DNA of 51,897 bases from Comamonadaceae bacterium (GCA_947446885.1 CANFHZ010000006.1:1-51897), one strand, 5' to 3'. Positions 33,601-42,757 are shown, numbered from the stretch's first letter. The notes: generated from the sequence alone by a model not told the origin. Made by a program: numbers and translations.

Positions 33601-35834
33601 ACGATGCCGAAGATGATCTGCTGGATCCTGAACTCTGGCCTATCTTCCAGGAAGAGGCGCGGGAATTGCTGCAAGCACTTGGCCAAGCCTTGGAAGAATG
33701 GGCATCCGAACCCGAGAGCGAAGCAGCCCCCGGGCAGGTGCGCCGCTTGCTGCACACCCTCAAGGGCAGCGCGCGCTTGGCCGGAGCCATGCGCATGGGC
33801 GCTTTGACGCACGATCTGGAGTCCTACCTTGCGGAGCTGCCGCAAGGCCGGGCCACACCTACCGACATGACCGCTGCCCGTGATGCGCTGGACGCCATAC
33901 AGACCCATTTCGATCAGCATCGACCGGCTGAAGACGCGACGCACGAGCCCTCGCACAAAGTACCCGCAACCGAGTGGCCGATACAGCATGTGCAGGCAAG
34001 TCTGCGGATCCGCGCGCTGGAGTTGGACCATTTGCTGGATCAATCGAGTGAAGTCCTCTTGATCCGCTCGCGCATGCAGTCCCGCACCGACGGTTTGCTG
34101 CAGTCGCTGGAAGCCATGTCCCACAACGCGTCCCGCTTGCGTGAACAGTTGCGTGAACTGGAGCTGCAAAGCGAACTTCAAATGCAGTCACGCAGCAGCG
34201 CGCTGCACACCGATGCTTCGGTATTGGATCCACTGGAACTCGACCGCTTTACCCGGCTGCAGGAAATCGCCCGGATGATGGCCGAGTCGCATGACGATCT
34301 GGGAACAGTGCAGAAAGCGCTGCGCGAAGGCCTGGCAGAACTGGACCGCGATCTGGCATTACAAAACCGCCAATCTCGGGAAATGCACCAAGATATTCTG
34401 GCCATGCGGCTGGTGGCTTTTGATGACATTGCGGGCCGCCTGTACGCGGTGGTCCGCCAGGCGGCCAAACACGTCGGCGTCAGTGTGCGACTCGATATCA
34501 ACGGCAGCAGCACCAAACTCGATCGCAGTCTGTTGCATCGCATCGCTCCCAGCCTGGAACACCTGCTGCGCAACGCAGTCGTGCACGGCATTGAACCAGC
34601 GCCCACGCGCATGGCGTTGGGCAAACCGCCATCGGGGCTCATCGTCATATCGGTGGCGCAAACCGGCCAGGAAATACGCATCGACGTCCGTGACGACGGC
34701 GCTGGCCTGCGCACCGACCGCATACGCGCCAAGGCGATTGAGCAATCACTTCTGCCCGAGGATGCCGAACTCCGGGAAGAGGATGCGGTTGCCATGCTGC
34801 TGAGGCCGGGGTTTTCCACCTCGGAGGACATCACCGTAGTCGCCGGGCGGGGCGTCGGCATGGACGTAGTCCATTCCGAGGTGCAGGCCCTGGGTGGGCA
34901 GCTGGCAGTTCAGACCGAATCCGGCCAAGGTATGTGCTTCTCCCTGGTTTTCCCACTCACCACCGTGTTGACCCAAATCGCGGTGTTCCGGGTTGGCAAC
35001 ATCACATTCGGCGTGCCCAGCAATTTGGTTGCCCAGGTGGTGGAGTCAACGCTCACAGCAGACCCCACGCATGCCGATGGGCCCGGCTTTGTAGACCTTG
35101 CCGACCACGGGCGTGTGGAAGTTTTCTGGGCGGGTGACCTGCTCGAAGGCCCTGACCCCGAAGCCGGGCAGGCACCACAGACCGCGCGCACCGTCGTCTT
35201 TTCCAGCACGGGAAGGACGGTTGCCTTGCGCGTGGACCAGGCGATGGGCGAACGCGAGATGACGCTGAAAAACCTGGGGCCACAGCTCTCTGGCTTACCT
35301 GCACTGCTTGCCGCTGGCGTGCTGCCCTCGGCCGAGTTGGTGCTGATTTACAACCCCGTGGCCCTGGCTACCGTGTACGGCAATATCGCTCGACAGCGCC
35401 GTTCTGCCCGTGCCATGCAGGCACAAAGCGGTGGGCCGGATCGCAGGGATCTGCGGGATGCCCCCGTTCTGGTGGTCGACGACTCCATCACCATGCGGCG
35501 CGTTACCGAGCGTTTGCTGGTGCGGGAAGGCATACGCGTGGTACTGGCCAGCGATGGTCTGGACGCGCTGGAAAAACTGAAAACCATCTATCCCGCAGTC
35601 ATAGTGAGTGACATTGAAATGCCCCGGCTGGATGGTTTTGACTTGGTACGACGTGTTCGCGCCGACGCGCGCACCGCCCACATACCCATCGTGATAGTCA
35701 GCTCCAGGGTGGCTCAGAAGCACCAGGACATCGCAGCCGAAATCGGTGCCAACCACTACCTGGGCAAGCCCTTCAAAGAAGCAGAGTTGCTCGCACTGGT
35801 ACGCCTGTATTGCCGCGAAAAATCCCTGGCCTGA
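30678..35834 (+). CDS. chpA: ChpA/PilL hybrid chemotaxis histidine kinase with receiver domain
   Basis: CheA-type kinase of the Pil-Chp system, 1718 residues. Three canonical phosphotransfer domains are visible, with His685 (HTLKGG), His844 (HALRGG) and His1026 (HTLKGS). Two earlier degenerate copies lack the His: LRQAAGAL near residue 66 and LLQVGGIF near 498. Dimerisation and CheA-type ATPase domains follow (HLLRNAVVHGIE near 1294, DDGAGL near 1340, GRGVGMDVV near 1391), then a CheW-like regulatory domain and a C-terminal receiver with phospho-acceptor Asp1645 (VSDIEMP) and Lys in LGKPF. Pro/Ala-rich linkers separate the Hpt domains. No cheR/pilK or cheB/chpB gene follows; the next gene is convergent dsbD. 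Confidence 0.95.
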   Translation: MSRPDKNLQAAPRTLGALSWVLGDLSQSLPLATMSLQRAARDASPADPLITDSPDDSNLRSASQQLRQAAGALTIIGYAEVAKVLSAAESATEFFLHTPGSCTGESVSTISRACVAVINFLQAKMGGYIGSPVALFPCYRDIKKIYATGHCHPADLWPHSWHLHTLAAWTFDTASAQGLLSKESGAHFDQALLGCIRDGDSASADVAARLCGELAGVQKDPASTSYWYAAAAFFEAIRLKLLALTPEVKRSLADIRNEFLTRDETTARNLVRQTRELVFFCACANLSEEEKAPWLREVRRVYGLQHALNLDYTSDFFSRRDPQQLALAGRRHEAIAESWNAFVRGQNEQLTQVRSQFSLLRAVLLVLEPKAERLLQLMGAYLDELAQTGAVPSAAMAMEIALALLALEAACEVLLPAPKIIERQFAELAQRLLAARTSRRQAPLSDWMAHILRRSMASSAMNKLTRALHTEFRQIELDLEHYFGSSGEIVSLSDACIRLLQVGGIFTLLDMPQAQRASEHLRTQISAEMMQTAPQANARAEAPASWATNLGNLGALADMLAYQLALAQKAFHFDATLGELVFKPLPAPSAPDLRVASARSVARAVPQENDSSAEVVQATVNSTSAAGPATPAGPAVADEDEIRILFLAEARAVIEQARQAIAQTTWADGQHAQQQDLHAIRRAFHTLKGGARMVGLRDIGESAWAFEQLINEHLVQPRNPIADVLGAADTALLDLEEWVEAITTGAPAPHSESEFREAADALRLHSTPAALQQDYGKGDSPDATSAPDPDGAEQAHNMLRRSASLLRVFAAEASERIARMQHAVDSWYADPDANHQKTIRDLAHALRGGASTVGNSGLAALAGELESSLESLAPKTALTGERHQLLQDCVWELQNLLQRFTEGHHDTPQAKLTIALHDFTMVAPHPTPSVSIAASVPQAPQAPPLAPTPPAPPAQDNRDAPVSGYLAPPDASTADDAEDDLLDPELWPIFQEEARELLQALGQALEEWASEPESEAAPGQVRRLLHTLKGSARLAGAMRMGALTHDLESYLAELPQGRATPTDMTAARDALDAIQTHFDQHRPAEDATHEPSHKVPATEWPIQHVQASLRIRALELDHLLDQSSEVLLIRSRMQSRTDGLLQSLEAMSHNASRLREQLRELELQSELQMQSRSSALHTDASVLDPLELDRFTRLQEIARMMAESHDDLGTVQKALREGLAELDRDLALQNRQSREMHQDILAMRLVAFDDIAGRLYAVVRQAAKHVGVSVRLDINGSSTKLDRSLLHRIAPSLEHLLRNAVVHGIEPAPTRMALGKPPSGLIVISVAQTGQEIRIDVRDDGAGLRTDRIRAKAIEQSLLPEDAELREEDAVAMLLRPGFSTSEDITVVAGRGVGMDVVHSEVQALGGQLAVQTESGQGMCFSLVFPLTTVLTQIAVFRVGNITFGVPSNLVAQVVESTLTADPTHADGPGFVDLADHGRVEVFWAGDLLEGPDPEAGQAPQTARTVVFSSTGRTVALRVDQAMGEREMTLKNLGPQLSGLPALLAAGVLPSAELVLIYNPVALATVYGNIARQRRSARAMQAQSGGPDRRDLRDAPVLVVDDSITMRRVTERLLVREGIRVVLASDGLDALEKLKTIYPAVIVSDIEMPRLDGFDLVRRVRADARTAHIPIVIVSSRVAQKHQDIAAEIGANHYLGKPFKEAELLALVRLYCREKSLA

Positions 35835-35850
35835 CTCGCCCCTAGGCAGG

Positions 35851-38106
35851 TCACCAGCCGGTCAAAACGCCCTGCACCTCGGCCACGCTCAAGAGCTCGG
35901 ACAAGACCACCGGCGCCTGGTCTTTGCGGTAGAGCACATACACCGGTACCCCGCTGCGGCCCAGGTCCGATAGTGCCTTGCTGATGGCCGGGTCCCGCAG
36001 CGTCCAATCGGCCCGCAGCATGGTCACCTTTTTGACCGCAAAAGCCTCGGCAACTTCCGGCCGCGCAAGCACAGTCTGCTTGTTGTACTGGCAGGTGATG
36101 CACCAGGCGGCGGTGAAATCCACAAACACCGGGTGACCAGCCTGAAGCTGCTCCGCCACCGTCTTTGCACTCCACACACCCCACGCTTGCGCCCGGTCTG
36201 CCTGCTGCGCCGGTACCTTTGCGCTCAGCGCAGGCAGCACCACGCGCGCAGCCAGCGCTGCCAGCACCAGCGCGCACACCGCAAACACGGCCCGCCACCC
36301 GCCACGCAAGCCTAAAGCCCATACCGGCAGCCCCAGGCACAGCAGCAGCGCGAGCAGGGCCGCCGCCGCGTCCACCCCCACCATATGGCCCAGCACCCAG
36401 ACCAGCCACAGCACGGTAGCGGCTACCGGAAAAGCCATGAACTGGCGCAGCCGCACCATCCACGCGCCCGGACGCGGCAGCCAAGCCGCAAGCTGCGGCA
36501 GGCTGCTCACCGCAGCAAAGGGCAGCGCCAGCCCCAGGCCCAGTGCCGCAAAAATACCCATCGCCTGTGCGGGGGGCAGGGTCAAGGCCAAGCCCAAGGA
36601 CGCGCCCATGAACGGCGCGGTGCAGGGTGAAGCAACCGCCACGGCCAGCACACCAGACACAAACGCGTCGGCCACCGGGTGGCGCAGCTGCACGCCGGCC
36701 CATCCGGCCGGCACCAAGCTTCCGGGCTCCAGCCAACCAGCCAGATTCAGGCCAATCAGCGCAAATAAAACCGCCAAGCCAGCCACCACGGCGGGGGACT
36801 GCATCTGAAAGCCCCAACCCAGCTGCTCCCCGCCGGCGCGCACAGCCAAAAGCGCTCCGCCCAGGGCCAGCACGGACAGCAGCACCCCGGCGGTGTAAGC
36901 CAGACCCAGGGCGTGGGCGGACATACCAGTGCTGCGTTTGTGCGTGGCAAAGCCAAGGGCCTTGATAGCCAGCACCGGTAACACGCAGGGCATGAGGTTC
37001 AGCACCAGGCCGCCCAGAAATGCCGCGCCCAGCGCCAGCACCCAGGATGCCAGGGACACATTTCCCGCAAGTGGCTGCGCGGCGTTGGCGTTCAGCGCCG
37101 CAGCCAAGGCCGGGCCGGGCTCGCCACTCCCGCCCGCTACGGGCCAGCTGCCCTGCACGCGGGCCATGGTTTGCAGCCCCACGCCATCGCGCGCCAGCAC
37201 CAGCCCCAGTTGCGCCACTTCGTCCAGGCGCTGTGCAGAAAAAGGCAAGCGCGCGGACCACACACCATCCTTCCACACCTGGGTTCCCGGCTGGGGCGCA
37301 CCGGCTTTGCCCACCACTTCGGTCTGCACAGGGCTGCTGGCTGTGGCAAATATCCTGGCGTTGTGCGGGAAGGCGTCGAGCGCCTTGCCGTGCCAGGCAG
37401 CCGGCAAACCGCGCGCCTGCAGCAGCAGACTGTGGCCATCCACCCGCGCATCGAGCGCCACGCCCGCTGTGGCATCGGGCACGCGCGGCACGGCAGCCAG
37501 CGCCGCAGAAAACTCCGACCCGTGCGCGGCATAGCTGCTGCGCAGCGGCAGGCGCAGGGCGAAATCACCCTCCTGCGGAATGCATTCCTGGCGGCAGACC
37601 AGCCAGCTCGCATGCAACTTCACATCCACCTCCGGGGTGCCCGGGGGCTGCGCACCCACGGTCACTGCCACGGGCAGCAGCACCGCATCTTCGTAACCGT
37701 AATTGGCCAAATCGCCAATTTGTATGCGCTGCGGCAGCGGCCATTGGATGCCTGCTGCCTGCCAGCCGGCGGGCAAAGTCCATTGCAGTTCAGTGGCCAG
37801 CCCGGAGTCGCCGGGGTTTTTCCAATAGGTGTGCCAGCCGCTGGCATGGCGCATCTGCAGGCCCAACAACAGGGGCCGCCCCGGCCCCACGCCTTGCGGA
37901 GCATGGGCCAGCAGCTCGACACGGATTTGCGCGTTCTCCACGACCGCAGCCGAGTCGCTGCGCCCCAATAAGCCAGTGGCTCCCGCAGCGCCCATGGCCA
38001 GCACACCCATCGCCAGCCCGGCACAGCCCCAGAACAAAGCGGCAGCACTGCGACGCAGGCGCGCAGCCACACGCAGGGCGGCAGCGGAAAAAAAATCAAT
38101 CAGCAT
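35851..38106 (-). CDS. dsbD: Thiol:disulfide interchange protein, DsbD/ScsB type
   Basis: Transfers reducing power from cytoplasmic thioredoxin across the inner membrane to periplasmic thiol proteins. The 751-residue protein has a hydrophobic N-terminus, then a large periplasmic domain with Cys pair VCRQEC and an immunoglobulin-like fold. About eight membrane segments follow, carrying the redox Cys in NLMPCVLPVL and ASPCTAPF, and a C-terminal thioredoxin domain has WCITC (Cys669, Cys672). The size of the first domain fits ScsB-like proteins better than classical E. coli DsbD (about 565 residues). It is convergent with chpA (16 bp) and divergent from the radical SAM gene (63 bp). Confidence 0.92.
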   Translation of the reverse strand: MLIDFFSAAALRVAARLRRSAAALFWGCAGLAMGVLAMGAAGATGLLGRSDSAAVVENAQIRVELLAHAPQGVGPGRPLLLGLQMRHASGWHTYWKNPGDSGLATELQWTLPAGWQAAGIQWPLPQRIQIGDLANYGYEDAVLLPVAVTVGAQPPGTPEVDVKLHASWLVCRQECIPQEGDFALRLPLRSSYAAHGSEFSAALAAVPRVPDATAGVALDARVDGHSLLLQARGLPAAWHGKALDAFPHNARIFATASSPVQTEVVGKAGAPQPGTQVWKDGVWSARLPFSAQRLDEVAQLGLVLARDGVGLQTMARVQGSWPVAGGSGEPGPALAAALNANAAQPLAGNVSLASWVLALGAAFLGGLVLNLMPCVLPVLAIKALGFATHKRSTGMSAHALGLAYTAGVLLSVLALGGALLAVRAGGEQLGWGFQMQSPAVVAGLAVLFALIGLNLAGWLEPGSLVPAGWAGVQLRHPVADAFVSGVLAVAVASPCTAPFMGASLGLALTLPPAQAMGIFAALGLGLALPFAAVSSLPQLAAWLPRPGAWMVRLRQFMAFPVAATVLWLVWVLGHMVGVDAAAALLALLLCLGLPVWALGLRGGWRAVFAVCALVLAALAARVVLPALSAKVPAQQADRAQAWGVWSAKTVAEQLQAGHPVFVDFTAAWCITCQYNKQTVLARPEVAEAFAVKKVTMLRADWTLRDPAISKALSDLGRSGVPVYVLYRKDQAPVVLSELLSVAEVQGVLTGW

Positions 38107-38157
38107 GGTTGGAATGGCGGGGGAAAGAGGTCATTTTCGCCGTACGGCACGGGCTCG

Positions 38158-38163
38158 GATAAT
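38158..38163 (+). promoter_or_regulatory. Candidate -10 (GATAAT) of the radical SAM gene, leaderless geometry
   Basis: GATAAT is followed by six bases (GCTCCC) and the ATG at 38170. No Shine-Dalgarno sequence is present. The hexamer lies in the 63-bp divergent gap with dsbD. Confidence 0.45.
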
Positions 38164-38169
38164 GCTCCC

Positions 38170-39780
38170 ATGTCCCACCGCATTGTGCTTGCCACGCTCA
38201 ACGCCCGCTACATGCACGCCAGCCTGGGCCTGCGCTACCTGCTGGCCAATATGCAGCGGCACGGCGGGCAGGTGGTGGCGGACTGTGCAATCCTGCACGA
38301 ATTCACGATTCAGACGCCGCCGTCGGAGATCGCCGCCGCCTTGATCCGCGATTGCGGCTCCGCTGATACAGGCGATGTGCACGTCGTCGGCTTGGGCATT
38401 TACATCTGGAACGTGGAGCAGAGCTGCGCCGTCGTGCGCGCGCTGCGCACGCAGCGACCGGACATCCGCATCGTGCTCGGCGGCCCCGAGGTCAGCCATG
38501 AGCCGGACACACAGCCCATCGTGGCGCTGGCCGACCACGTGATTACAGGATGGGGCGATGTGAGTTTCCCCAAACTATGCAGCGCCCTCTTGTTTGGCCC
38601 GCGTCCGCTGATGAAAACCATCGTCGGCGAGCAGCCCCCACTTAACGAAATCGCCTTGCCCTACGCCCACTACAGCGCCACCGATCTGGCACAGCGGGTT
38701 TTGTATGTCGAGGCCTCGCGCGGCTGCCCCTTCAAATGCGCGTTTTGCCTGAGCGCCCTGGACAAGACGGCCTGGGCGTTTGAGCTGGAAGAATTTTTGG
38801 CTGCGCTGGACGACTTGTATGCACGCGGCGCGCGCACTTTCAAATTTGTGGACCGCACCTTCAACCTGAAGATCGATGCCTCGGTGCGCATCCTGGAATT
38901 TTTCTTGAACAAACTCACCAGCCACCCGCAGGCGCCGCTCTTTGTGCACTTCGAACTGATCCCCGATCAGCTGCCCGCACGCTTGCAGGACTGCATCGCC
39001 CGCTTTCCCGCCGGGGTCTTGCAGTTTGAGATTGGCATCCAAAGCCTCAACCCCGCGGTGCAGAGCGGCATCAGCCGACGCCAGGACAGCGCACGCACCC
39101 AAGCCAATGTGCGCTGGCTGGTGCAGCACAGCCAGGCGCATTTGCACACCGACCTGATCTTCGGCCTGCCCGGCGAGAGCTGGGACAGCTTTGCTTCGGG
39201 GTTTGATGAACTCTGGTCCTGGGGCCCGCATGAAATCCAGCTTGGCATCCTTAAACGTCTGCGCGGCACACCGCTGGCGCAGCAGGATCTGGCCGATGCG
39301 CCGCTGACCCGTGGCATGGTCTACCAGGACACACCGCCCTATGTGGTGCTGCAAACCGATGCAGTCAGCGCACAGGAGGTGCAGGCTTTCACCCGGCTGG
39401 CGCGCTACTGGGATCTGGTGGCCAATTCCGGGCGCTTTGGCCGCAGCCTGCCCTTGCTGCTGCAAGGCCCCCGTGCTTTTGCGGCCTTCGCCGATTTCGC
39501 TGCCTGGCTGTGGAAAGAAACTGCCAGCACGGCTGGACTCACGCCGGAGCGCCTCACCGACGCCCTGTTCGACTACCTGAGCGGCCCGCGCAATATGGAT
39601 GCAGCCACCGTACAAACCGCTTTGCTGGCCGACTATCTGGCCAGCGGCGCGCGCGCTAAACCCCGCTGCCTGAGGGATGTACTGCCCCGCACAATCGCCA
39701 CCACCGCACGCGCCAAACAAGTGGCAGCGCGCCAGCGCCTGCACCGGGGCAGCACACCCCTGGCCACGCTGGACACCTGA
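38170..39780 (+). CDS. B12-binding radical SAM protein (DUF4080 type)
   Basis: A 536-residue enzyme with an N-terminal cobalamin-binding-like Rossmann region (residues about 1-125, including VLATLNARYMHASLGLRYL and VVGLGIYIWN), a radical SAM barrel and a C-terminal DUF4080-like domain. The [4Fe-4S] ligands are Cys186, Cys190 and Cys193 in CPFKCAFC. GGPEVSHEP and FEIGIQSLNP are typical of this class. The reaction is unknown; relatives include methyltransferases and tRNA-modifying MiaB-like enzymes. A creatininase-family gene follows 11 bp later. The ATG at 38170 matches the conserved N-terminus. Confidence 0.88.
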   Translation: MSHRIVLATLNARYMHASLGLRYLLANMQRHGGQVVADCAILHEFTIQTPPSEIAAALIRDCGSADTGDVHVVGLGIYIWNVEQSCAVVRALRTQRPDIRIVLGGPEVSHEPDTQPIVALADHVITGWGDVSFPKLCSALLFGPRPLMKTIVGEQPPLNEIALPYAHYSATDLAQRVLYVEASRGCPFKCAFCLSALDKTAWAFELEEFLAALDDLYARGARTFKFVDRTFNLKIDASVRILEFFLNKLTSHPQAPLFVHFELIPDQLPARLQDCIARFPAGVLQFEIGIQSLNPAVQSGISRRQDSARTQANVRWLVQHSQAHLHTDLIFGLPGESWDSFASGFDELWSWGPHEIQLGILKRLRGTPLAQQDLADAPLTRGMVYQDTPPYVVLQTDAVSAQEVQAFTRLARYWDLVANSGRFGRSLPLLLQGPRAFAAFADFAAWLWKETASTAGLTPERLTDALFDYLSGPRNMDAATVQTALLADYLASGARAKPRCLRDVLPRTIATTARAKQVAARQRLHRGSTPLATLDT

Positions 39781-39791
39781 GGACACACCAC

Positions 39792-40625
39792 ATGCCCAAG
39801 CCTTTCCATTTTTCCGATCACTTTCCTTCCCGCTATTGGGCCGAATGCAGCAGCGCCCACTTCGCCGCTGCCCGCGCAGCGGGCGTGATGGACCACACCA
39901 TCGCGGTGCTGCCTTTAGGAGCCACCGAGCAGCACGGGCCGCATCTGCCCTTGCACGTGGACAGCGCCATCGCCAACGGCCTGGTGCAATCGGCCATCGC
40001 CGCCCTCACCCCCGCCACCAGCGCCTTGTTTTTGCCCACGCTGCCAGTGGGCTACAGCCCGGAGCACAGCAGCTTTGGCGGCACGCTCACGCTCAAGGCC
40101 GAAACCGTGCTGCGCGTGTGGACCGACGTGGCCGAAAGTGCCGCCGCAAGCGGCATACGCACGCTGGTGCTCTTCAACACCCACGGCGGGCAGGCCAGCT
40201 TTATGGACATCGTGGGACGCGACCTGCGCATGCGCCTGGGCCTGACTGTGTACGGAGTCAATTGGTACCAGCTGCCGCTGATCGACGCCAGCGGTGAAGA
40301 CCTGTCGCTGCGATTCAGCGCCCACGAACACCGCTTTGGCGCGCACGCCGGGCAGATCGAAACCGCGCTGATGCTGGCCCTGCAGCCGGCGCTTGTCGAT
40401 ATGGACGCGGCACAGAACTTCGCATCCACGTCCGAGCAGCGTGCAGAAAAGTTTGACATTTTGGGCAACGGCAAAAGCGCCAAGCTGGCCTGGGCTGCGC
40501 AAGACTACAACCCGGCCGGCGCCATGGGCAACGCGGCAGCGGCTACCGCAGAGACCGGCCACGCGGTGCGAGACGCCGCGGGGGCTGCGCTGGCGAAATT
40601 GCTGGCACAAATCAAGCAGGCGTGA
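39792..40625 (+). CDS. Creatininase-family amidohydrolase
   Basis: A 277-residue metal-dependent hydrolase of the creatininase superfamily. Metal-binding residues are visible in PLGATEQHGPHLPLHVD (Glu46, His48, Asp57) and in FNTHGGQ, with a further Glu in HAGQIETALML. Known members cleave cyclic or peptide amides: creatininase, FAPy deformylase (ArfB) and the mycofactocin peptidase MftE. No creatine-pathway genes are present, so literal creatinine degradation is unlikely. It follows the radical SAM gene after 11 bp, and a joint function is plausible but unproven. It is convergent with the histidine phosphatase gene. Confidence 0.88.
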   Translation: MPKPFHFSDHFPSRYWAECSSAHFAAARAAGVMDHTIAVLPLGATEQHGPHLPLHVDSAIANGLVQSAIAALTPATSALFLPTLPVGYSPEHSSFGGTLTLKAETVLRVWTDVAESAAASGIRTLVLFNTHGGQASFMDIVGRDLRMRLGLTVYGVNWYQLPLIDASGEDLSLRFSAHEHRFGAHAGQIETALMLALQPALVDMDAAQNFASTSEQRAEKFDILGNGKSAKLAWAAQDYNPAGAMGNAAAATAETGHAVRDAAGAALAKLLAQIKQA

Positions 40626-40650
40626 ATAGCCTCTGCGCCGCAACCGCGCC

Positions 40651-41319
40651 TCAGGCGTAGGTCACCCAATCCGCAAAGCGCGCATCGTCCAGGTGCGCCA
40701 CGCTGTTAAAGCCCAGCAGGCTGTGGCGTTTGGGGTTGAAGCTGAACTCGGTCACCGCCGTGTTGCGGATGCGCATATTGAGGTCTATGGCGGCGTCTGC
40801 TCCTGCGCCCAGCACCTGCGCCACGGCACTGCCAATCGGGCCGCCGCTGCTAATCATCAACACATTGCCGCTGTGCTGCCTGCGCACATGGTCCAGCGCC
40901 TCGCGCACGCCATGGGCAAAGTCGGCATAGCTCGGCATGCCAAGCGGGGCGACCGCGCCCTGCGCCCACTGGGTCAAACCGTGGCGTAAGACGCGGAAGT
41001 AATGGCGGTAGGCCTCAGGTGTTTCCGGTTTGGGTAGGGGCTGAGGGTGCACGCTGGCGATGACGGCGGCGCTGTCGTATTCATTCAATCCGCGCAGCAC
41101 CAGCGGTGTGTAGTCCAAGTGGGCGCCCTGCGCGATTCCGGCAAAGGTCTGGGCATGGCGGCGCAGGCTGCCGGTGATGGCGGCTTCAAAAACAATGCCT
41201 TTGGCGGCGAAGTACTCGCCCAGGCGCAGGCTTTGGCGCGCGCCCAAAGCGCTAAGTTGGTCGTAATCTGCGGCGCCAAAAGAAGCCTGCGCGTGTCTGA
41301 CGAGGTACAGCTGTCCCAT
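40651..41319 (-). CDS. Histidine phosphatase superfamily protein
   Basis: A 222-residue member of the phosphoglycerate-mutase-like (SixA/GpmB) superfamily. The catalytic RHG-type motif is YLVRHAQASFG at residues about 6-16, with His phospho-acceptor in RHA. The ITGSLRRHAQTF segment supplies the second Arg, LRGLNEYD carries the acid residue, and ISSGGPIG replaces the usual second-His SHGG sequence, which suggests altered or reduced catalysis. The ATG at 41319 sits directly before the catalytic strand. Longer reading upstream lacks similarity and would run into the transporter regulatory region. TCCAAT lies six bases before this ATG. Substrate unknown. Confidence 0.88.
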   Translation of the reverse strand: MGQLYLVRHAQASFGAADYDQLSALGARQSLRLGEYFAAKGIVFEAAITGSLRRHAQTFAGIAQGAHLDYTPLVLRGLNEYDSAAVIASVHPQPLPKPETPEAYRHYFRVLRHGLTQWAQGAVAPLGMPSYADFAHGVREALDHVRRQHSGNVLMISSGGPIGSAVAQVLGAGADAAIDLNMRIRNTAVTEFSFNPKRHSLLGFNSVAHLDDARFADWVTYA

Positions 41320-41440
41320 GCCCTTATTGGATCGCACTTGCAGGGCGGCTGCATGGCCGCGTTTTACGAACCTGCAGGCTGATGCGACCCGACACGGCAC
41401 GCAACAATCTAGGGGAAACTCCCAACACCGCGGCACCTGA

Positions 41441-41454
41441 TGTAAACGTTATCA
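41441..41454. promoter_or_regulatory. LacI-family operator upstream of the sugar ABC transporter
   Basis: TGTAAACGTTATCA fits the LacI/CcpA-type consensus TGWAANCGNTNWCA at every position and is identical to the site at 47908. TATCAT at 41450-41455 overlaps its right half and could be the -10 of the transporter promoter, placing initiation near 41462. Confidence 0.8.
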
Positions 41455-41499
41455 TCGCATGGCCTCGACAAGGCTGTTGAGCATTACTAGGAGATATCT

Positions 41500-42735
41500 A
41501 TGAAGCGTACGATTATTGCTGGACTGGTGAGCGTGGCGCTTGCCGCTCCTGCATTGGCGGAAGAGTCGGTTGAAGTGTTGCATTGGTGGACCTCGGGTGG
41601 CGAAGCCGCTGCACTGGGCGTTCTCAAGAAGGATTTGGAAGGCCAAGGCGTCAAATGGAATGACATGCCCGTGGCCGGTGGTGGTGGTGAAGCCGCCATG
41701 ACTGCGTTGCGCGCCCGCGTGACCGCAGGCAACCCCCCGACTGCCGTGCAAATGCTGGGCTTTGACATCCAGGACTGGGCCAAGCAAGGCGCATTGGGTG
41801 ACCTGAATGCCCTGGCCCAAAAAGAAAACTGGGACAAGACTGTGCCCCTGGCACTGCAGCAATTCTCCAAATACCAGGGTAAATGGGTTGCCGCTCCGGT
41901 GAACATCCACTCGACCAACTGGGTCTGGGCCAACAAAGCCGTTTTGGACAAAGCTGGCGTGACCACCATGCCTACCGACTTCGACGGATTCCTGGCTGCT
42001 CTGGACAAAGTGCAAAAAGCCGGTTTTGTCGGCCTGGCGCATGGCGGCCAAGCCTGGCAAGAAGCCACCATGTTTGACGGCGTGGTGCTGGCCACCGGTG
42101 GTGTCGATTTCTACCGCAAAGCTTTTATCAATAAAGACAAAGCAGCGCTGGGTTCGGACACCATGAAAAAATCCTTTGACCGCATGGCTGCCCTGCGCAA
42201 GTATGTGGACAAGGATTTCTCCAACCGCGACTGGAACCTGGCATCGGCCATGGTCATCGAAGGCAAGGCCGGCTTCCAAATCATGGGTGACTGGGCTAAG
42301 GGCGAATTCCTGAATGCCAAGAAAGTACCGGGCAAAGACTTCCTGTGCTTCCGCGTCCCCGGAACCCAGGGCATGGTCTCCTTTAACGCCGACCAGTTTG
42401 GCATGTTCAAAGTGGGCGCCGGTTCCCAGGCAGCACAGACCAAATTGGCCAGCGCCATCATGAACCCCGCTTTCCAAAGCGCGTTCAACGTGGTCAAGGG
42501 CTCGGTTCCTGCGCGCACGGATGTGTCGGACAAAGCGTTTGACGATTGCGGCAAAAAGGGCATGAAAGACTTGGCAGAAGCCAATTCCAAAGGCACTTTG
42601 GTCGGTTCCATGGCCCATGGCCACGCCGTACCGGCTTCGGTCAAGAACGGTTTCTATGACGTGATCACCCAGCACTTCAACGGCAAGCTCGATAGCGCCG
42701 CTGCAGTGAAGGCCATGGTTGCTGCTGCCGAGTAA
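41500..42735 (+). CDS. gtsA: Sugar ABC transporter substrate-binding protein (GtsA-like)
   Basis: Periplasmic binding protein of a carbohydrate-uptake ABC transporter, 411 residues. The first 20 residues are a Sec signal peptide with cleavage after APALA. The mature start [14 protein letters not shown] and the [29 protein letters not shown] and [13 protein letters not shown] blocks match the glucose/mannose-binding GtsA/GltB type of Pseudomonas. A strong Shine-Dalgarno sequence (AGGAGA) precedes the ATG. Upstream lies a LacI-type operator. A powerful terminator follows immediately, so this gene should be transcribed in excess of the membrane components. The exact sugar is inferred. Confidence 0.92.
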   Translation: MKRTIIAGLVSVALAAPALAEESVEVLHWWTSGGEAAALGVLKKDLEGQGVKWNDMPVAGGGGEAAMTALRARVTAGNPPTAVQMLGFDIQDWAKQGALGDLNALAQKENWDKTVPLALQQFSKYQGKWVAAPVNIHSTNWVWANKAVLDKAGVTTMPTDFDGFLAALDKVQKAGFVGLAHGGQAWQEATMFDGVVLATGGVDFYRKAFINKDKAALGSDTMKKSFDRMAALRKYVDKDFSNRDWNLASAMVIEGKAGFQIMGDWAKGEFLNAKKVPGKDFLCFRVPGTQGMVSFNADQFGMFKVGAGSQAAQTKLASAIMNPAFQSAFNVVKGSVPARTDVSDKAFDDCGKKGMKDLAEANSKGTLVGSMAHGHAVPASVKNGFYDVITQHFNGKLDSAAAVKAMVAAAE

Positions 42736-42757
42736 GGCACCGCTGAAAACGCGTAAT

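Noticed and set aside
35756-37276. Open frame of about 500 codons in another frame of dsbD
   Set aside because: Its composition is Gly/Ala/Arg-rich as expected for a shifted GC-rich frame; the dsbD frame has all CxxC and membrane motifs.
41452-42675. Long open frame antisense to gtsA (about 400 codons)
   Set aside because: It is low in recognisable features and fully overlaps a gene with signal peptide, Shine-Dalgarno sequence and family motifs.
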